Assembly (NCBI RefSeq): GCF_024749045.1
Contig: NZ_CP087184.1
Span: forward strand, 2,046,001-2,110,000
Length of the DNA stretch: 64,000 bases
Source: Pseudomonas sp. B21-028
GTDB lineage: Bacteria; Pseudomonadota; Gammaproteobacteria; Pseudomonadales; Pseudomonadaceae
Direction: 5' to 3'
Shown here: one piece after another, positions 13,723 to 26,387 of the stretch
Layout of the letters: each line of letters opens with the position of its first letter
Position numbering within the stretch: position 1 is the stretch's first letter
Made by a program: the position numbers and the translations under genes
The notes under the pieces: model-generated
Seen by the model: the letters and a program-made list of their open reading frames with translations, nothing else
What the model was told of the DNA's origin: nothing
Databases searched by the model: none

Positions 13723-13936
13723 GAGACATCCGGGCAGAAAAAAACATGAAAAGCCCAAGGGGTAACCCAGGGTAACTGCCTGTAGCTTAGCCTTTTGCCA
13801 GCAACCGGCGAAAGCTTTGCGGGGTCGTCGGCGCAAGTTCGCAACATTTGTTATGCAGAGTGCTTCAACGACGAAAATGGCGGACCCCTGAAGTCTCATC
13901 TCAGGTAGAATGCGCGCCCGGTTTTTGGAGAAGCTC

Positions 13937-15853
<1,917 letters not shown>

Positions 15854-15871
15854 TTTGAAAGGCGGCCCTCT

Positions 15872-15959
15872 GTGGGAGCGAGCCTGCTCGCGATAGCGGT
15901 GTGTCAGCAAACAGGGATGTCGACGGTGCTGACGTCATCGCGAGCAGGCTCGCTCCCAC
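15872..15959. repeat. REP pair (GTGGGAGC family)
   Basis: Inverted copies of GTGGGAGCGAGCCTGCTCGC between the convergent uup and universal stress protein genes, where no other terminator is seen. Confidence 0.92.
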
Positions 15960-15974
15960 GGGGTCTCATGGCAG

Positions 15975-16415
15975 CTATGCGCGCTTGACCAGGTGCACCG
16001 CCAGCACATCGCAGGGCGCGCCATGCAGCACGTCGTTGGCGGTGGAGCCCAGCAGCAGCGCCAGGCCATGGCGTCCATGACTGCCGACCACGATCAGGTC
16101 GCAACCCTGCTCCTTGGCCAGGTGATGGATCTCCTGGCGCGGCTGGCCGTAGGTCAGGTGGCTGTTTTCCCGTTTCAAGTCCGGGTATTTCACGATCAGG
16201 CGGTCAAGGCGTTCCTTGGCCTGGTCGAACTGCTGTTGCTGCAATTGGGAAAGGTCCATGGGGACATCGCCGCCAAAGGCCATGGCCATCGGCTCGACGA
16301 TATGCACCAGTGACAGTTTGGTCTCTCGGCCATCGCACAGGGCGCGAGCGCGTTTGATGACGGGATCGCATTCTTCAGTGAGGTCGACGGCGACCAGGAT
16401 GTGTTCGTAGTACAT
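15975..16415 (-). CDS. Universal stress protein (UspA family)
   Basis: 146 residues. Starts MYYEHILVAVDLTEECDPVI, with the Asp of the ATP-binding UspA fold. The C-terminal glycine-rich nucleotide loop is VVGSHGRHGLALLLGSTAND, matching the G-x2-G-x9-G-S/T pattern seen in ATP-binding members. Cytosolic, usually dimeric, induced by stress or stasis; the precise role is unknown. GGAG stands nine to ten bases upstream of the ATG; a codon three positions earlier is less likely. Divergent from the small membrane protein gene at 16518. Confidence 0.92.
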   Translation of the reverse strand: MYYEHILVAVDLTEECDPVIKRARALCDGRETKLSLVHIVEPMAMAFGGDVPMDLSQLQQQQFDQAKERLDRLIVKYPDLKRENSHLTYGQPRQEIHHLAKEQGCDLIVVGSHGRHGLALLLGSTANDVLHGAPCDVLAVHLVKRA

Positions 16416-16517
16416 GAAAAGCACTCCAGAGAATGGCGATACGGTTAAGTATGGCTGGTTTCAAGCACATTGACGGCGACATGGGTCAATGGCTCATCAG
16501 AATTCGGGAGTACTGAT

Positions 16518-16955
16518 ATGACGGTCTGGATAGTGGTGTCAATCCTGTTGGTGGTATTGAGCCCCCTGGCATGGTTGCGGCCGTCCCGTGTACAGAGCGG
16601 TCGCATGGCCCTGCGCATGGAGGCCCGTCGCCTCGGCCTGGCCATGCAATTGGCCCCCCAGGAGTGGCCGCACTGGCTCGATCCACAACCCCCCAACCCC
16701 TGTGCGCAATACCATCGGCCCCGGTGCGGCAAGCAGCCGGCTTGCTGGAGTTACTGGCAAAGCGCACCGGGCGTCTGGGTCAACCAGTGGCGGGAGGTTT
16801 GCCATGACGAGCCGTTGCTCGAGCACTTCCGGAAACTGCCGGCCAACGTCTTCAAGGTCGAAGCCGACCGGCAAATGATCACCCTGTACTGGGGCGAGAA
16901 GGGCGAAGCCGCTGTTTTGCAGGATATTGCGGCGGTGCTCAAGGCCCTGGCCTGA
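16518..16955 (+). CDS. Conserved hypothetical protein with one N-terminal membrane segment
   Basis: 145 residues; I do not recognise a named family. It begins with a hydrophobic helix (MTVWIVVSILLVVLSPLAWL) followed by Arg residues, so the remainder is probably cytoplasmic (positive-inside rule). The body is Trp- and Cys-rich, including HWLDPQPPNPCAQYHRPRC and CWSYWQSAPGVWVNQWREVC, with four cysteines that could bind metal or form disulfides. The start has GGGAG at 16505-16510. It is divergent from the universal stress protein gene and has no obvious terminator reading in its own direction. Confidence 0.75.
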   Translation: MTVWIVVSILLVVLSPLAWLRPSRVQSGRMALRMEARRLGLAMQLAPQEWPHWLDPQPPNPCAQYHRPRCGKQPACWSYWQSAPGVWVNQWREVCHDEPLLEHFRKLPANVFKVEADRQMITLYWGEKGEAAVLQDIAAVLKALA

Positions 16956-16960
16956 CCCAT

Positions 16961-16986
16961 AAAAAAGCCCGACAGTCTCGTCGGGC
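16961..16986 (-). terminator. Rho-independent terminator reading leftward
   Basis: Minus-strand stem GCCCGAC / GTCGGGC with a six-base loop followed by T6. The only conventional gene ending here is on the plus strand, where no T-run follows the stem. The terminator therefore implies a leftward transcript from within 16987-17440. Confidence 0.75.
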
Positions 16987-17443
16987 GGGTTGGCCAGGCA
17001 GGCCGTAAACCAATTCAAATCCGGGCGTTCGTTCGTAACGCCCTCGCGCCAAGCGCTTTCAATACGTATCCGCCAGCATAGCCGCTTGTAACCATCGCGC
17101 CCGGAATTAGGGCGACTTTTCTAATTATTGATCTTATGAATGTTCGCACATGCGGCGCCGTGTTGCGGACCCGCAGGGTAATGGAAATGACCGTCAAGTC
17201 GCGTCCAAGGCCCTGTTTAGGGCGATTGACAATTGTCGGAAATTCCGTGAAGGTGACGTACCCAAATCAAACGGGCGTATGAATTGAGCGTTTGTATTTT
17301 CCGAACGTTCCTACAGAACCCCGACTATCGCGTTGACGGGTGTGCCTGGCGGATTGGCGTAGCATCGACGGTAACGTCAATGCCGAACCAGCGGTCAGCG
17401 TTCAACGTGTACTGTTCAGCTTCCATATCGTGGAGATCAGTTG
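16987..17443. other. Intergenic region upstream of fadB, possible leftward small RNA or small ORF
   Basis: About 450 bases without a confident gene. On the minus strand a short reading frame (ATG at about 17095, 26 codons, stop 17015-17017) and a GGGCGTT/AACGCCC hairpin at about 17024-17044 lead into the leftward terminator. The A/T-rich stretch 17117-17145 could hold its promoter. A longer in-frame start is TTG at 17197. On the plus strand, CAAAC (17268-17272) and GTTTG (17290-17294) resemble PsrA half-sites but are 17 bases apart. The fadB promoter must also lie here. Confidence 0.4.
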
Positions 17444-19591
17444 ATGATTTACGAAGGTAAAGCCATCACGGTTAAGGCTCTTGAAAGTGGCATCGTCGAA
17501 CTGAAGTTCGATCTCAAGGGTGAGTCCGTCAACAAGTTCAACCGTCTAACCCTGAATGAATTGCGTCAGGCCGTGGACACTATCAAGGCAGACGCTTCGA
17601 TCAAGGGTGTGATCGTCAGCAGCGGCAAGGACGTTTTCATCGTCGGTGCCGACATCACCGAATTCGTCGACAACTTCAAGCTGCCCGATGCCGAACTGAT
17701 CGCTGGCAACCTCGAAGCCAACCGTATTTTCAGTGACTTCGAAGATCTCAACGTACCGACCGTCGCGGCCATCAACGGCATCGCCCTGGGTGGCGGCCTG
17801 GAAATGTGCCTGGCAGCGGACTATCGCGTCATGGCTTCCGCCGCCAAGATCGGCCTGCCGGAAGTCAAGCTGGGCATCTACCCGGGCTTCGGCGGTACCG
17901 TGCGCCTGCCGCGCCTGATCGGTGCCGACAACGCCATCGAATGGATTGCCGCCGGCAAGGAAAACCGTGCCGAAGACGCGCTGAAGGTCGGCGCCGTGGA
18001 TGCCGTGGTCGAAGCTGGCAAGCTCCAGGAAGCGGCCCTTGAATTGATCAAGCGCGCTATCAGTGGCGAGTTCGACTACAAGGCCAAGCGTCAGCCGAAG
18101 CTGGAGAAGCTCAAGCTCAACGCCATCGAGCAGATGATGGCTTTCGAAACCGCCAAGGGTTTTGTGGCCGGCCAAGCGGGCCCGAACTACCCGGCGCCGG
18201 TCGAAGCGATCAAGACCATCCAGAAAGCCGCGAACTTCGGTCGCGACAAGGCCCTGGAAGTCGAAGCCGCCGGTTTCGTCAAACTGGCCAAGACTTCGGC
18301 GGCCCAAAGCCTGATCGGTCTGTTCCTCAATGACCAGGAACTGAAGAAAAAGGCCAAGGCCTACGATGAAATCGCCCGTGACGTGAAGCAGGCCGCCGTG
18401 TTGGGCGCAGGCATCATGGGGGGCGGTATCGCCTATCAGTCGGCGTCCAAGGGCACGCCGATCCTGATGAAGGACATCAACGAACACGGCATCGAACAGG
18501 GCCTGGCCGAAGCCGCCAAGCTGCTGGTGGGCCGCGTCGACAAAGGTCGCATGACCGCGGCGAAGATGGCCGAAGTGCTCAACGGCATTCGTCCGACCCT
18601 GTCCTACGGTGATTTCGGCCATGTCGACCTGGTGGTCGAAGCGGTCGTCGAGAACCCGAAGGTCAAGCAAGCGGTATTGGCTGAAGTCGAAGACAAGGTC
18701 AAGGAGGACACGATCCTCGCCTCGAACACCTCGACCATTTCCATCTCGCTGCTGGCCAAGGCCCTCAAGCGTCCGGAAAACTTCGTCGGCATGCACTTCT
18801 TCAACCCGGTGCACATGATGCCGCTGGTGGAAGTGATCCGTGGCGAGAAGTCCAGCGAACTGGCCGTTGCCACCACCGTGGCCTACGCCAAGAAAATGGG
18901 CAAGAACCCGATCGTCGTCAATGACTGCCCGGGCTTCCTGGTCAACCGCGTGCTGTTCCCGTACTTCGGCGGTTTCGCCAAGCTGGTCAGCGCCGGCGTG
19001 GACTTCGTGCGCATCGACAAGATCATGGAGAAATTCGGCTGGCCGATGGGCCCGGCGTACCTGATGGACGTGGTCGGTATCGACACCGGCCACCACGGTC
19101 GCGACGTCATGGCTGAAGGCTTCCCGGACCGCATGAAGGACGACCGTCGTTCGGCCGTCGACGTGCTCTACGAAGCCAAGCGCCTGGGACAGAAGAACGG
19201 CAAGGGCTTCTACGCCTACGAGACCGACAAGCGCGGCAAGCAGAAGAAAGTGGCCGATCCGTCGGTGCTGGAAGTGCTCAAGCCGATCGTCTACGAGCAG
19301 CGCGAAGTCACCGACGAGGACATCATCAACTGGATGATGATCCCACTGTGCCTCGAAACCGTGCGTTGCCTGGAAGACGGCATTGTCGAAACTGCCGCCG
19401 AAGCCGACATGGGTCTGGTCTACGGTATCGGTTTCCCTCCATTCCGTGGCGGTGCGCTGCGCTACATCGATTCGATCGGTGTGGCCGAGTTCGTTGCCCT
19501 GGCTGACCAGTACGCTGATCTGGGCGCGCTGTACCACCCCACCGCGAAGCTGCGTGAAATGGCCAAGAACGGCCAGAGCTTCTTCGGTTAA
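17444..19591 (+). CDS. fadB: Fatty acid oxidation complex subunit alpha FadB
   Basis: 715 residues. Multifunctional beta-oxidation enzyme: enoyl-CoA hydratase/isomerase N-terminal half (oxyanion-hole region [13 protein letters not shown], catalytic glutamates around [19 protein letters not shown]) and L-3-hydroxyacyl-CoA dehydrogenase C-terminal half (NAD loop [12 protein letters not shown], catalytic region [16 protein letters not shown]). Forms an alpha2-beta2 complex with FadA, whose gene follows after 30 bases. The ATG at 17444 is preferred over the adjacent TTG because GGAG stands eight bases upstream. Same length as the P. fragi enzyme. In P. aeruginosa this operon is derepressed by long-chain acyl-CoA through PsrA, encoded at 26.4 kb. 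Confidence 0.97.
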   Translation: MIYEGKAITVKALESGIVELKFDLKGESVNKFNRLTLNELRQAVDTIKADASIKGVIVSSGKDVFIVGADITEFVDNFKLPDAELIAGNLEANRIFSDFEDLNVPTVAAINGIALGGGLEMCLAADYRVMASAAKIGLPEVKLGIYPGFGGTVRLPRLIGADNAIEWIAAGKENRAEDALKVGAVDAVVEAGKLQEAALELIKRAISGEFDYKAKRQPKLEKLKLNAIEQMMAFETAKGFVAGQAGPNYPAPVEAIKTIQKAANFGRDKALEVEAAGFVKLAKTSAAQSLIGLFLNDQELKKKAKAYDEIARDVKQAAVLGAGIMGGGIAYQSASKGTPILMKDINEHGIEQGLAEAAKLLVGRVDKGRMTAAKMAEVLNGIRPTLSYGDFGHVDLVVEAVVENPKVKQAVLAEVEDKVKEDTILASNTSTISISLLAKALKRPENFVGMHFFNPVHMMPLVEVIRGEKSSELAVATTVAYAKKMGKNPIVVNDCPGFLVNRVLFPYFGGFAKLVSAGVDFVRIDKIMEKFGWPMGPAYLMDVVGIDTGHHGRDVMAEGFPDRMKDDRRSAVDVLYEAKRLGQKNGKGFYAYETDKRGKQKKVADPSVLEVLKPIVYEQREVTDEDIINWMMIPLCLETVRCLEDGIVETAAEADMGLVYGIGFPPFRGGALRYIDSIGVAEFVALADQYADLGALYHPTAKLREMAKNGQSFFG

Positions 19592-19606
19592 GCGCCCAAC
19601 GACTAG

Positions 19607-20797
<1,191 letters not shown>

Positions 20798-20813
20798 GCG
20801 TTGCGTCGATGGA

Positions 20814-20840
20814 AGCCGGGGCCAAGTGCCCCGGTTTTTT
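20814..20840 (+). terminator. Rho-independent terminator of fadBA
   Basis: Stem GCCGGGG / CCCCGGT with a seven-base loop followed by TTTTTTGTTTTT, 17 bases after the fadA stop. Confidence 0.93.
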
Positions 20841-20904
20841 GTTTTTGCGGGTTTAGTAAAAAAATTTGTTTTTATTTTGAAAAGATTTCAGCGAGGGCCG
20901 AAGC

Positions 20905-21141
20905 ATGCCGATACAACCTGGGCTCTACCAGCATTACAAAGGTCCGCAGTACCGCGTATTCAGCATTGCGCGGCATTCCGAGACTGAGGAAGAAGTGGTC
21001 TTCTATCAAGCCCTGTATGGCGATTACGGCTTTTGGGTGCGTCCCTTGAGCATGTTCCAGGAGTCCGTCGAGGTTGACGGCGAACAAGTGCCGCGCTTTG
21101 CTTTGGTGCAGGCCGAAGAGAGCATTTTTCCCAAGCCTTGA
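20905..21141 (+). CDS. DUF1653 domain protein
   Basis: 78 residues; the whole protein is the DUF1653 domain, recognised by PGLYQHYKGPQYRVFSIARH, an acidic middle (TEEEVVFYQALYG) and the PLSMFQE motif. Short beta-rich cytosolic protein of unknown function, widespread as a single-domain gene. GAGGG is present upstream. It sits between fadA and topA, the same order as PA3013-PA3012-PA3011 in P. aeruginosa. The AT-rich stretch 20850-20880 just before it likely carries its promoter. Confidence 0.88.
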   Translation: MPIQPGLYQHYKGPQYRVFSIARHSETEEEVVFYQALYGDYGFWVRPLSMFQESVEVDGEQVPRFALVQAEESIFPKP

Positions 21142-21256
21142 GGCCAACTTGCGGGCAACCCTGCGCTTGACCTCACCTTGCAGCCACTATATATAGCGGT
21201 GCCGCGTCAGGCGCCAACCGCCTTTCACTTTTTAGAATTCAGGAATTTTCTGATCC

Positions 21257-23869
21257 ATGGGCAAATCGCTGGTCATTGTGGAATCCCCGGCTAAGGCCAA
21301 GACCATCAACAAGTATCTGGGCAACCAATACGTGGTGAAGTCGAGTATCGGCCATATCCGAGACCTGCCCACCAGCGGTTCGGCTAGCGCCAGCAAGGAG
21401 CCAGCCGCCAAGCGCGGCAAGGCGGCTGCTGGTGAAGCGCCGGCGCTGTCGCCAAAGGAAAAGGCGCGCAAGCAACTGGTCTCACGCATGGGGGTCGATC
21501 CGGAACACGGCTGGAAAGCCAAGTACGAGATCCTTCCGGGCAAGGAAAAGGTCATCGAGGAGCTGCGCCGGCTCGCCAAGGATGCCGACACCATCTATCT
21601 CGCGACGGACTTGGACCGCGAAGGGGAAGCCATTGCCTGGCACCTGCGCGAAGCCATCGGTGGTGATGACAGCCGCTACAAGCGCGTGGTGTTTAACGAA
21701 ATCACCAAGAAAGCCATCCAGGAAGCGTTCTCCGAGCCGGGTGAGCTGGACATAGACCGGGTCAATGCTCAGCAGGCGCGTCGCTTCCTCGACCGCGTCG
21801 TGGGCTACATGGTTTCGCCATTGCTGTGGGCCAAGATCGCCCGTGGCCTGTCGGCTGGGCGGGTGCAGTCGGTGGCGGTGAAGCTGGTGGTGGAACGCGA
21901 GCGGGAGATCCGCGCGTTCATCCCTGAAGAATACTGGGAAGTCCATGCGGACCTTGGCACAGCCAAAGGCGCCAACGTGCGCTTCGAAGTGGCCCGGGAA
22001 AAAGGCGAAGCCTTCAAGCCGCTGAACGAAGCCCAGGCCATGGCTGCCCTGGAGAAGCTCAAGGCATCCACCTACAGCATCGTCAAGCGTGAAGACAAGC
22101 CGACCAGCAGCAAGCCATCGGCACCGTTCATCACGTCCACACTGCAACAGGCCGCGAGCAACCGCCTGGGCTTCGGTGTGAAGAAAACCATGATGATGGC
22201 CCAGCGTCTTTATGAAGCCGGCTACATCACCTATATGCGTACCGACTCGACCAACCTCTCGGCTGATGCCGTGGCGATGGCGCGTACTTATATAGAAAGC
22301 GAGTTCGGCAAGAAGTACCTGCCGGACACGCCGAACGTCTACAGCAGCAAGGAAGGCGCCCAAGAGGCTCACGAAGCGATTCGTCCTTCCGATGCCAACA
22401 CCGAGCCAAGCAAGTTGTCGGGCATGGAGCGTGATGCCGAGCGTCTCTACGAGCTGATCTGGCGCCAGTTCCTGGCTTGCCAGATGCTGCCGGCGCAGTA
22501 CCTGTCTACCACCGTCAGCGTCGGTGCCGGAGATTTCGAGCTGCGCGCCAAGGGCCGCATCCTGAAGTTCGACGGTTATACCCGCGTCATGCCGCAGATT
22601 ACCAAGCCTGGGGACGACGACGTCTTGCCGGACATGGCCCAGGGCGACGTGATGAAGCTGATCAAGCTCGATCCGACCCAGCATTTCACCAAGCCGCCGG
22701 CCCGTTACTCGGAAGCCAGCCTGGTCAAGGAAATGGAAAAACGCGGTATCGGTCGTCCTTCGACCTACGCGGCGATCATTTCGACGATCCAGGATCGCGG
22801 CTACGTGGCGCTGCACAACCGTCGGTTCTATTCGGAAAAGATGGGCGACATCGTTACCGAGCGGTTGTCCGAAAGCTTCTCGAACCTGATGGACTACGGC
22901 TTCACCGCCGGCATGGAAGAGCATCTCGACGATGTGGCCCAAGGTGAGCGGGACTGGAAGAACGTTCTCGACGAGTTCTACGGCGACTTCAAGAAAAAAC
23001 TCGAAGTGGCTGAAAGCCCTGACAGCGGCATGCGGGCCAACCAGCCGGTGATGACCGACATTCCGTGCCTGACCTGCGGTCGGCCGATGCAGATCCGTAC
23101 GGCGTCCACCGGGGTCTTCCTGGGGTGCTCGGGCTACAGCCTGCCGCCCAAGGAACGCTGCAAGGCGACGGTCAACCTGGTGCCCGGCGATGAAATCGCC
23201 GCGGATGACGAGGGTGAGTCCGAATCCCTGGTACTGCGCGGCAAGCATCGCTGCCCGATTTGCAGCACGGCGATGGATGCCTACCTGCTGGACGAAAAGC
23301 GCAAACTGCACATCTGCGGTAACAACCCGGATTGCGCGGGCTATGAAATCGAAGAGGGCACCTATCGCATCAAGGGCTATGAAGGGCCGAGCCTGGAATG
23401 CGACAAGTGTGGCAGCGAGATGCAACTCAAGACCGGCCGTTTCGGCAAGTTCTTCGGCTGTACCAACCCGACCTGCAAGAACACCCGCAAGCTGCTCAGG
23501 AGCGGTGACGCCGCGCCGCCGAAGATGGACCCGGTGAAGATGCCGGAGCTCAAGTGCGAGAAGGTCAACGACACCTACATCCTGCGCGACGGTGCGTCCG
23601 GCCTGTTCCTGGCGGCCAGCCAGTTCCCGAAAAACCGCGAGACCCGCGCACCCTTGGTAATGGAGCTCTTGCCGCACAAGGACGAGATCGATCCTAAGTA
23701 CCATTTCCTCTGCGAAGCACCGCAGAAGGATCCGGACGGACGCCCGGCGGTGATTCGCTACAGCCGCAAGACCAAGGAGCAGTACGTGCAGACCGAGGTC
23801 GACGGCAAGCCTACGGGCTGGAAGGCGTACTACGACGGCGGTAAATGGACGGTGGAAGACAAGCGCTGA
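21257..23869 (+). CDS. topA: DNA topoisomerase I
   Basis: 870 residues. Type IA topoisomerase that relaxes negative supercoils by a transient 5'-phosphotyrosine break. The TOPRIM domain begins at residue 1 ([20 protein letters not shown]) with the acidic triad region [13 protein letters not shown]. The active tyrosine is Tyr326 in [13 protein letters not shown]-terminal zinc ribbons are visible as cysteine clusters near residues 600, 665 and 715 ([24 protein letters not shown]), then further zinc-ribbon-like repeats to the end. An internal Lys/Ala-rich insert ([20 protein letters not shown]) follows the TOPRIM start, as in other pseudomonads. Preceded by an AT-rich TATATATAG stretch that may hold the promoter. 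Confidence 0.97.
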   Translation: MGKSLVIVESPAKAKTINKYLGNQYVVKSSIGHIRDLPTSGSASASKEPAAKRGKAAAGEAPALSPKEKARKQLVSRMGVDPEHGWKAKYEILPGKEKVIEELRRLAKDADTIYLATDLDREGEAIAWHLREAIGGDDSRYKRVVFNEITKKAIQEAFSEPGELDIDRVNAQQARRFLDRVVGYMVSPLLWAKIARGLSAGRVQSVAVKLVVEREREIRAFIPEEYWEVHADLGTAKGANVRFEVAREKGEAFKPLNEAQAMAALEKLKASTYSIVKREDKPTSSKPSAPFITSTLQQAASNRLGFGVKKTMMMAQRLYEAGYITYMRTDSTNLSADAVAMARTYIESEFGKKYLPDTPNVYSSKEGAQEAHEAIRPSDANTEPSKLSGMERDAERLYELIWRQFLACQMLPAQYLSTTVSVGAGDFELRAKGRILKFDGYTRVMPQITKPGDDDVLPDMAQGDVMKLIKLDPTQHFTKPPARYSEASLVKEMEKRGIGRPSTYAAIISTIQDRGYVALHNRRFYSEKMGDIVTERLSESFSNLMDYGFTAGMEEHLDDVAQGERDWKNVLDEFYGDFKKKLEVAESPDSGMRANQPVMTDIPCLTCGRPMQIRTASTGVFLGCSGYSLPPKERCKATVNLVPGDEIAADDEGESESLVLRGKHRCPICSTAMDAYLLDEKRKLHICGNNPDCAGYEIEEGTYRIKGYEGPSLECDKCGSEMQLKTGRFGKFFGCTNPTCKNTRKLLRSGDAAPPKMDPVKMPELKCEKVNDTYILRDGASGLFLAASQFPKNRETRAPLVMELLPHKDEIDPKYHFLCEAPQKDPDGRPAVIRYSRKTKEQYVQTEVDGKPTGWKAYYDGGKWTVEDKR

Positions 23870-23913
23870 TGGATGGAGGCAAGGTGCCTCCCCAGATCAG
23901 TCAGATAAAAACT

Positions 23914-24000
23914 GTGGGAGCGAGCCTGCTCGCGATAGCGGTTGGTCAGCAGCATCAATGCTGACCGTGACGCTGCTATCGCGAGCAGGCTCGCTCCCAC
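23914..24000. repeat. REP pair (GTGGGAGC family)
   Basis: Near-perfect inverted copies of GTGGGAGCGAGCCTGCTCGC, each extended by CGATAGCGG/CTGCTATCG-type bases, 45 bases after the topA stop. With 24001-24110 it fills the gap before the next gene. Confidence 0.93.
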
Positions 24001-24110
24001 AGAGGTTCCGCTTGATCGTTGAGTGATTGTTTTGGCTTGCAGTGGTCTTGGTTGATCCACGACACTGTTGCCCTTGCGTGAAGCTTTCATGTCGTTGGGA
24101 GAATGCCGTC

Positions 24111-24635
24111 ATGGCCCACGAGCTCTATACCCGCACCAACCAGAAAATCTACTTCGCCGGCCTGTCGCTCGAAGCGCTCGCCAGGACCGAGGATGGGCGC
24201 GCGATGAACTCCCCGGCGCTGCTCCAGGCTGGACGCGAGTCGGCCCTGTTTCACCTGTACGGTGCGTTACTGGGTTTGTGCCATGAAATAGCCGGTTTCT
24301 ATCGACTGCCCCTGGCGAGCGCCCCGCGGGCCGAACTGCTGCTGACCCGGGAAGTGCTGCAGGAGATTGCCATCCCGGAACTGGCTGAAATGATCGAGCT
24401 GGCTCAGAACCCGGAAACCTGGCTGGCCAAGTTGCTGGCAGCCTATGCGGCGCTGTTCCAGCCGCCACGGGCCCCTCGTAAGCCCAAGGGTGACGTGACC
24501 CAGCCGTTGATCGTGGCGGTCAATCTGGATGAAGAAGAGCCCGAGCAGGAGCTCAGTCGGGAAGAGCTGGAGAGCTGGCGTCAGAACCTCAAGAGCCTGG
24601 CGTTACGCTTCCGTGAAGGGTTGAACGAGTGCTGA
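24111..24635 (+). CDS. DUF6586-type protein (PA3010-like)
   Basis: 174 residues, all-helical by appearance, no signal peptide. Starts MAHELYTRTNQKIYFAGLSL with GGGAGA 11 bases upstream. A Pro/Arg-rich linker near residue 120 (PPRAPRKPKG) separates an N-terminal helical bundle from an acidic C-terminal segment (DEEEPEQELSREELESWRQN). Occupies the position of PA3010 between topA and PA3009 in P. aeruginosa. The function is unknown; the family name is from memory and not tested. Confidence 0.78.
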   Translation: MAHELYTRTNQKIYFAGLSLEALARTEDGRAMNSPALLQAGRESALFHLYGALLGLCHEIAGFYRLPLASAPRAELLLTREVLQEIAIPELAEMIELAQNPETWLAKLLAAYAALFQPPRAPRKPKGDVTQPLIVAVNLDEEEPEQELSREELESWRQNLKSLALRFREGLNEC

Positions 24636-24741
24636 ATTTTCTTTCAGCCCAAGCCCCTTATTGATAACGCTTGGTCAAGATCCCGAGCGAAGCCTGGCCG
24701 ATGACTATATAATCCTCGCCTTTCGTGGAGAACAGACTTTT

Positions 24742-24981
24742 ATGCCAACGTCCTTTCTAGAAATTGTCGAACTTCCTGATGGCCGTATCGAGCTGCGCAG
24801 GGCTGAGGACGAGGGTTCCCTGGTGACTCTGAGCTTCTCCGAAGATGCCAAGGCGTTCCTGCAAGGCCAACACGTCGAAGTCGCCAAGGCGATGCTGAGT
24901 GTGGGTGTCCAGATGGCAGGGCGCCTGGTTGAAGGCGAATTCAACAGCAAGGAAGAAGAGGGGCCGCGGGTTCTGCATTGA
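24742..24981 (+). CDS. Small conserved hypothetical protein (PA3009-like)
   Basis: 79 residues, starting MPTSFLEIVELPDGRIELRR. Beta-strand-rich N-terminus, then a helical region (EDAKAFLQGQHVEVAKAML) and an acidic tail. No known domain recognised. GGAG lies about 11 bases upstream of the ATG; a longer frame to 24661 has no ribosome site. Located between the DUF6586-type gene and the convergent sulA, as PA3009 is in P. aeruginosa, which supports it being real. Confidence 0.75.
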   Translation: MPTSFLEIVELPDGRIELRRAEDEGSLVTLSFSEDAKAFLQGQHVEVAKAMLSVGVQMAGRLVEGEFNSKEEEGPRVLH

Positions 24982-25054
24982 TCCCGTTTGTCGGTTTCCC
25001 ATAAGTAGTGCTGCTGCCTGGCTTCCCTGTCCTGGAGAAGCCCCTGTGTTTGTC

Positions 25055-25528
25055 TTAGCCCAACCGAATGTTCAGGCTTTGTGCGTCCCCGGTGCGAGCG
25101 GCGCTGATCAATTGTTGGCGTGCCGTTGAACTCAACGGGTTGAGCCAGCTGACCACCGTATGGCTGCGACCCAGGCGCAAGGCTTCGCAAGTCAGCTGTT
25201 GAGCGCTCTGGGTGCCCCGTGGTTGCAGCAGCAGGATTCGCTCGCGATTAAGACCCGCGTCCCGTAACCAGGCCTGTGTGACACTGGCCGGCGGTGCGAT
25301 CAGCGTCAACCAGCGGGCTTCCTGGTCCTGGCTCAGTTCCCGCAGGATCGGTGCCAGCAGATTCAGGCAGTTCCCGGCTGCACCACGCAGTGACAGTTCA
25401 CTGAAGGCCTCGGGCTCGACGCCCCAAGGCGCTTCAATCACATCTTTCAGGACTGGAACCAGCGGCTGGGCCATGAAAGCCTCGAACAACGGAAGTTGCG
25501 TGTGCTGTGGTGTGTGAGGGAACTGCAT
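25055..25528 (-). CDS. sulA: SOS cell-division inhibitor SulA
   Basis: 157 residues. SulA binds FtsZ and blocks Z-ring assembly during DNA damage. It resembles a RecA-like fold without Walker motifs; recognisable blocks are SELSLRGAAGNCLNLLAPIL and RWLTLIAPPASVTQAWLRDAG. It lies 10 bases downstream of lexA on the same strand, so both are cotranscribed from the tandem LexA boxes at 26.16-26.19 kb. This lexA-sulA organisation is standard in Pseudomonas, unlike E. coli. The start (MQFPHTPQHTQLPLFEAF) is preceded by AGGAGG. Confidence 0.93.
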   Translation of the reverse strand: MQFPHTPQHTQLPLFEAFMAQPLVPVLKDVIEAPWGVEPEAFSELSLRGAAGNCLNLLAPILRELSQDQEARWLTLIAPPASVTQAWLRDAGLNRERILLLQPRGTQSAQQLTCEALRLGRSHTVVSWLNPLSSTARQQLISAARTGDAQSLNIRLG

Positions 25529-25538
25529 AAAGCCTCCT

Positions 25539-26147
25539 TTAGCGGCGGATGACGCCGACGCTCAAGCCTTCGATGACCAGATCCTGTTCTTGCAGGTCCA
25601 CTTCGATGGGTGCGAATTCAGGGTTCTCGGCAATCAGCCAGACCTTGCTGCCATCGCGCTTGAAGCGCTTGACGGTGACTTCGTCACCGATACGTGCCAC
25701 CACGATCTGGCCGTTGCGGGCTTCGCGAGTGGTGTGCACCGCCAGCAGGTCGCCGTCGAAGATGCCGATGTCCTTCATGCTCATGCCGTGTACGCGAAGA
25801 AGATAATCGGCGCGCGGATGGAAGAAGGCAGGGTTGATGTTGCAGGATTCCTCGACATGCTGCTGGGCGAGGATCGGAGCGCCCGCCGCTACGCGACCGA
25901 TGATCGGCAGGGTGGTTTCGTCGGCCTTGGCTTCGAAGCCGGGAATGCGAATGCCGCGAGATGCGCCCGGGGTCATTTCAATCGCGCCCTTGCGGGCAAG
26001 TGCCTTGAGGTGCTCTTCAGCCGCGTTTGGCGACTTGAAGCCCAGTTCCTGAGCGATTTCCGCGCGGGTCGGCGGATAGCCGTTGTCCTCGAGGCAGCGC
26101 TTGATGAAGGCCAGAATCTCTGCTTGGCGTGGCGTCAGCTTTAGCAT
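25539..26147 (-). CDS. lexA: SOS repressor LexA
   Basis: 202 residues. Winged-helix DNA-binding domain at 1-70 (recognition helix region [20 protein letters not shown]) and a C-terminal S24 self-cleavage domain. The Ala-Gly scissile bond is in RVAAGAP (88-89), the catalytic serine in HGMSMKD (Ser123) and the lysine in DEVTVKRFK (Lys160). All catalytic residues are intact, so RecA-stimulated autocleavage is expected. First gene of lexA-sulA and autoregulated through the two boxes just upstream. Divergent from psrA. Confidence 0.97.
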   Translation of the reverse strand: MLKLTPRQAEILAFIKRCLEDNGYPPTRAEIAQELGFKSPNAAEEHLKALARKGAIEMTPGASRGIRIPGFEAKADETTLPIIGRVAAGAPILAQQHVEESCNINPAFFHPRADYLLRVHGMSMKDIGIFDGDLLAVHTTREARNGQIVVARIGDEVTVKRFKRDGSKVWLIAENPEFAPIEVDLQEQDLVIEGLSVGVIRR

Positions 26148-26157
26148 ATTGATCGCT

Positions 26158-26173
26158 CTGTCTTTTTATACAG
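26158..26173. promoter_or_regulatory. LexA box 1 of lexA-sulA
   Basis: CTGTCTTTTTATACAG, a CTG-N10-CAG palindrome 11 bases upstream of the lexA ATG, close to the consensus CTGTATATATATACAG. Confidence 0.88.
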
Positions 26174-26176
26174 TGA

Positions 26177-26192
26177 CTGGGATTATATACAG
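26177..26192. promoter_or_regulatory. LexA box 2 of lexA-sulA
   Basis: CTGGGATTATATACAG, a second CTG-N10-CAG site three bases beyond the first. Tandem sites suggest cooperative autorepression. Confidence 0.87.
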
Positions 26193-26358
26193 TGAGCGGC
26201 ACTTGGCAATCCTCCTTTTTTCGCGGGCCGCTGGATGGTCGGTCGAGTGGTTGAAGCCGCTGGGGCTACAGCCTGGCAAAGGTGTGGTTAAATAGCTGAC
26301 CGGGCGTTCGCAAAACGTCCCGCCAGGCTTGACAACCCCAAGGTCGAAACGTATGTTT

Positions 26359-26372
26359 CAAACAAGTGTTTG
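26359..26372. promoter_or_regulatory. PsrA operator (autoregulatory)
   Basis: CAAACAAGTGTTTG, a perfect match to the PsrA pattern (G/C)AAAC-N2-4-GTTT(G/C) as I know it, 15 bases upstream of the psrA ATG. The bases just before it (GTTTCAAAC) form an extra overlapping half-site. Confidence 0.85.
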
Positions 26373-26387
26373 TCAGGCGGAGTAACC

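Noticed and set aside
21482..23704. 740-codon minus-strand frame across topA
   Set aside because: Antisense shadow of topA.
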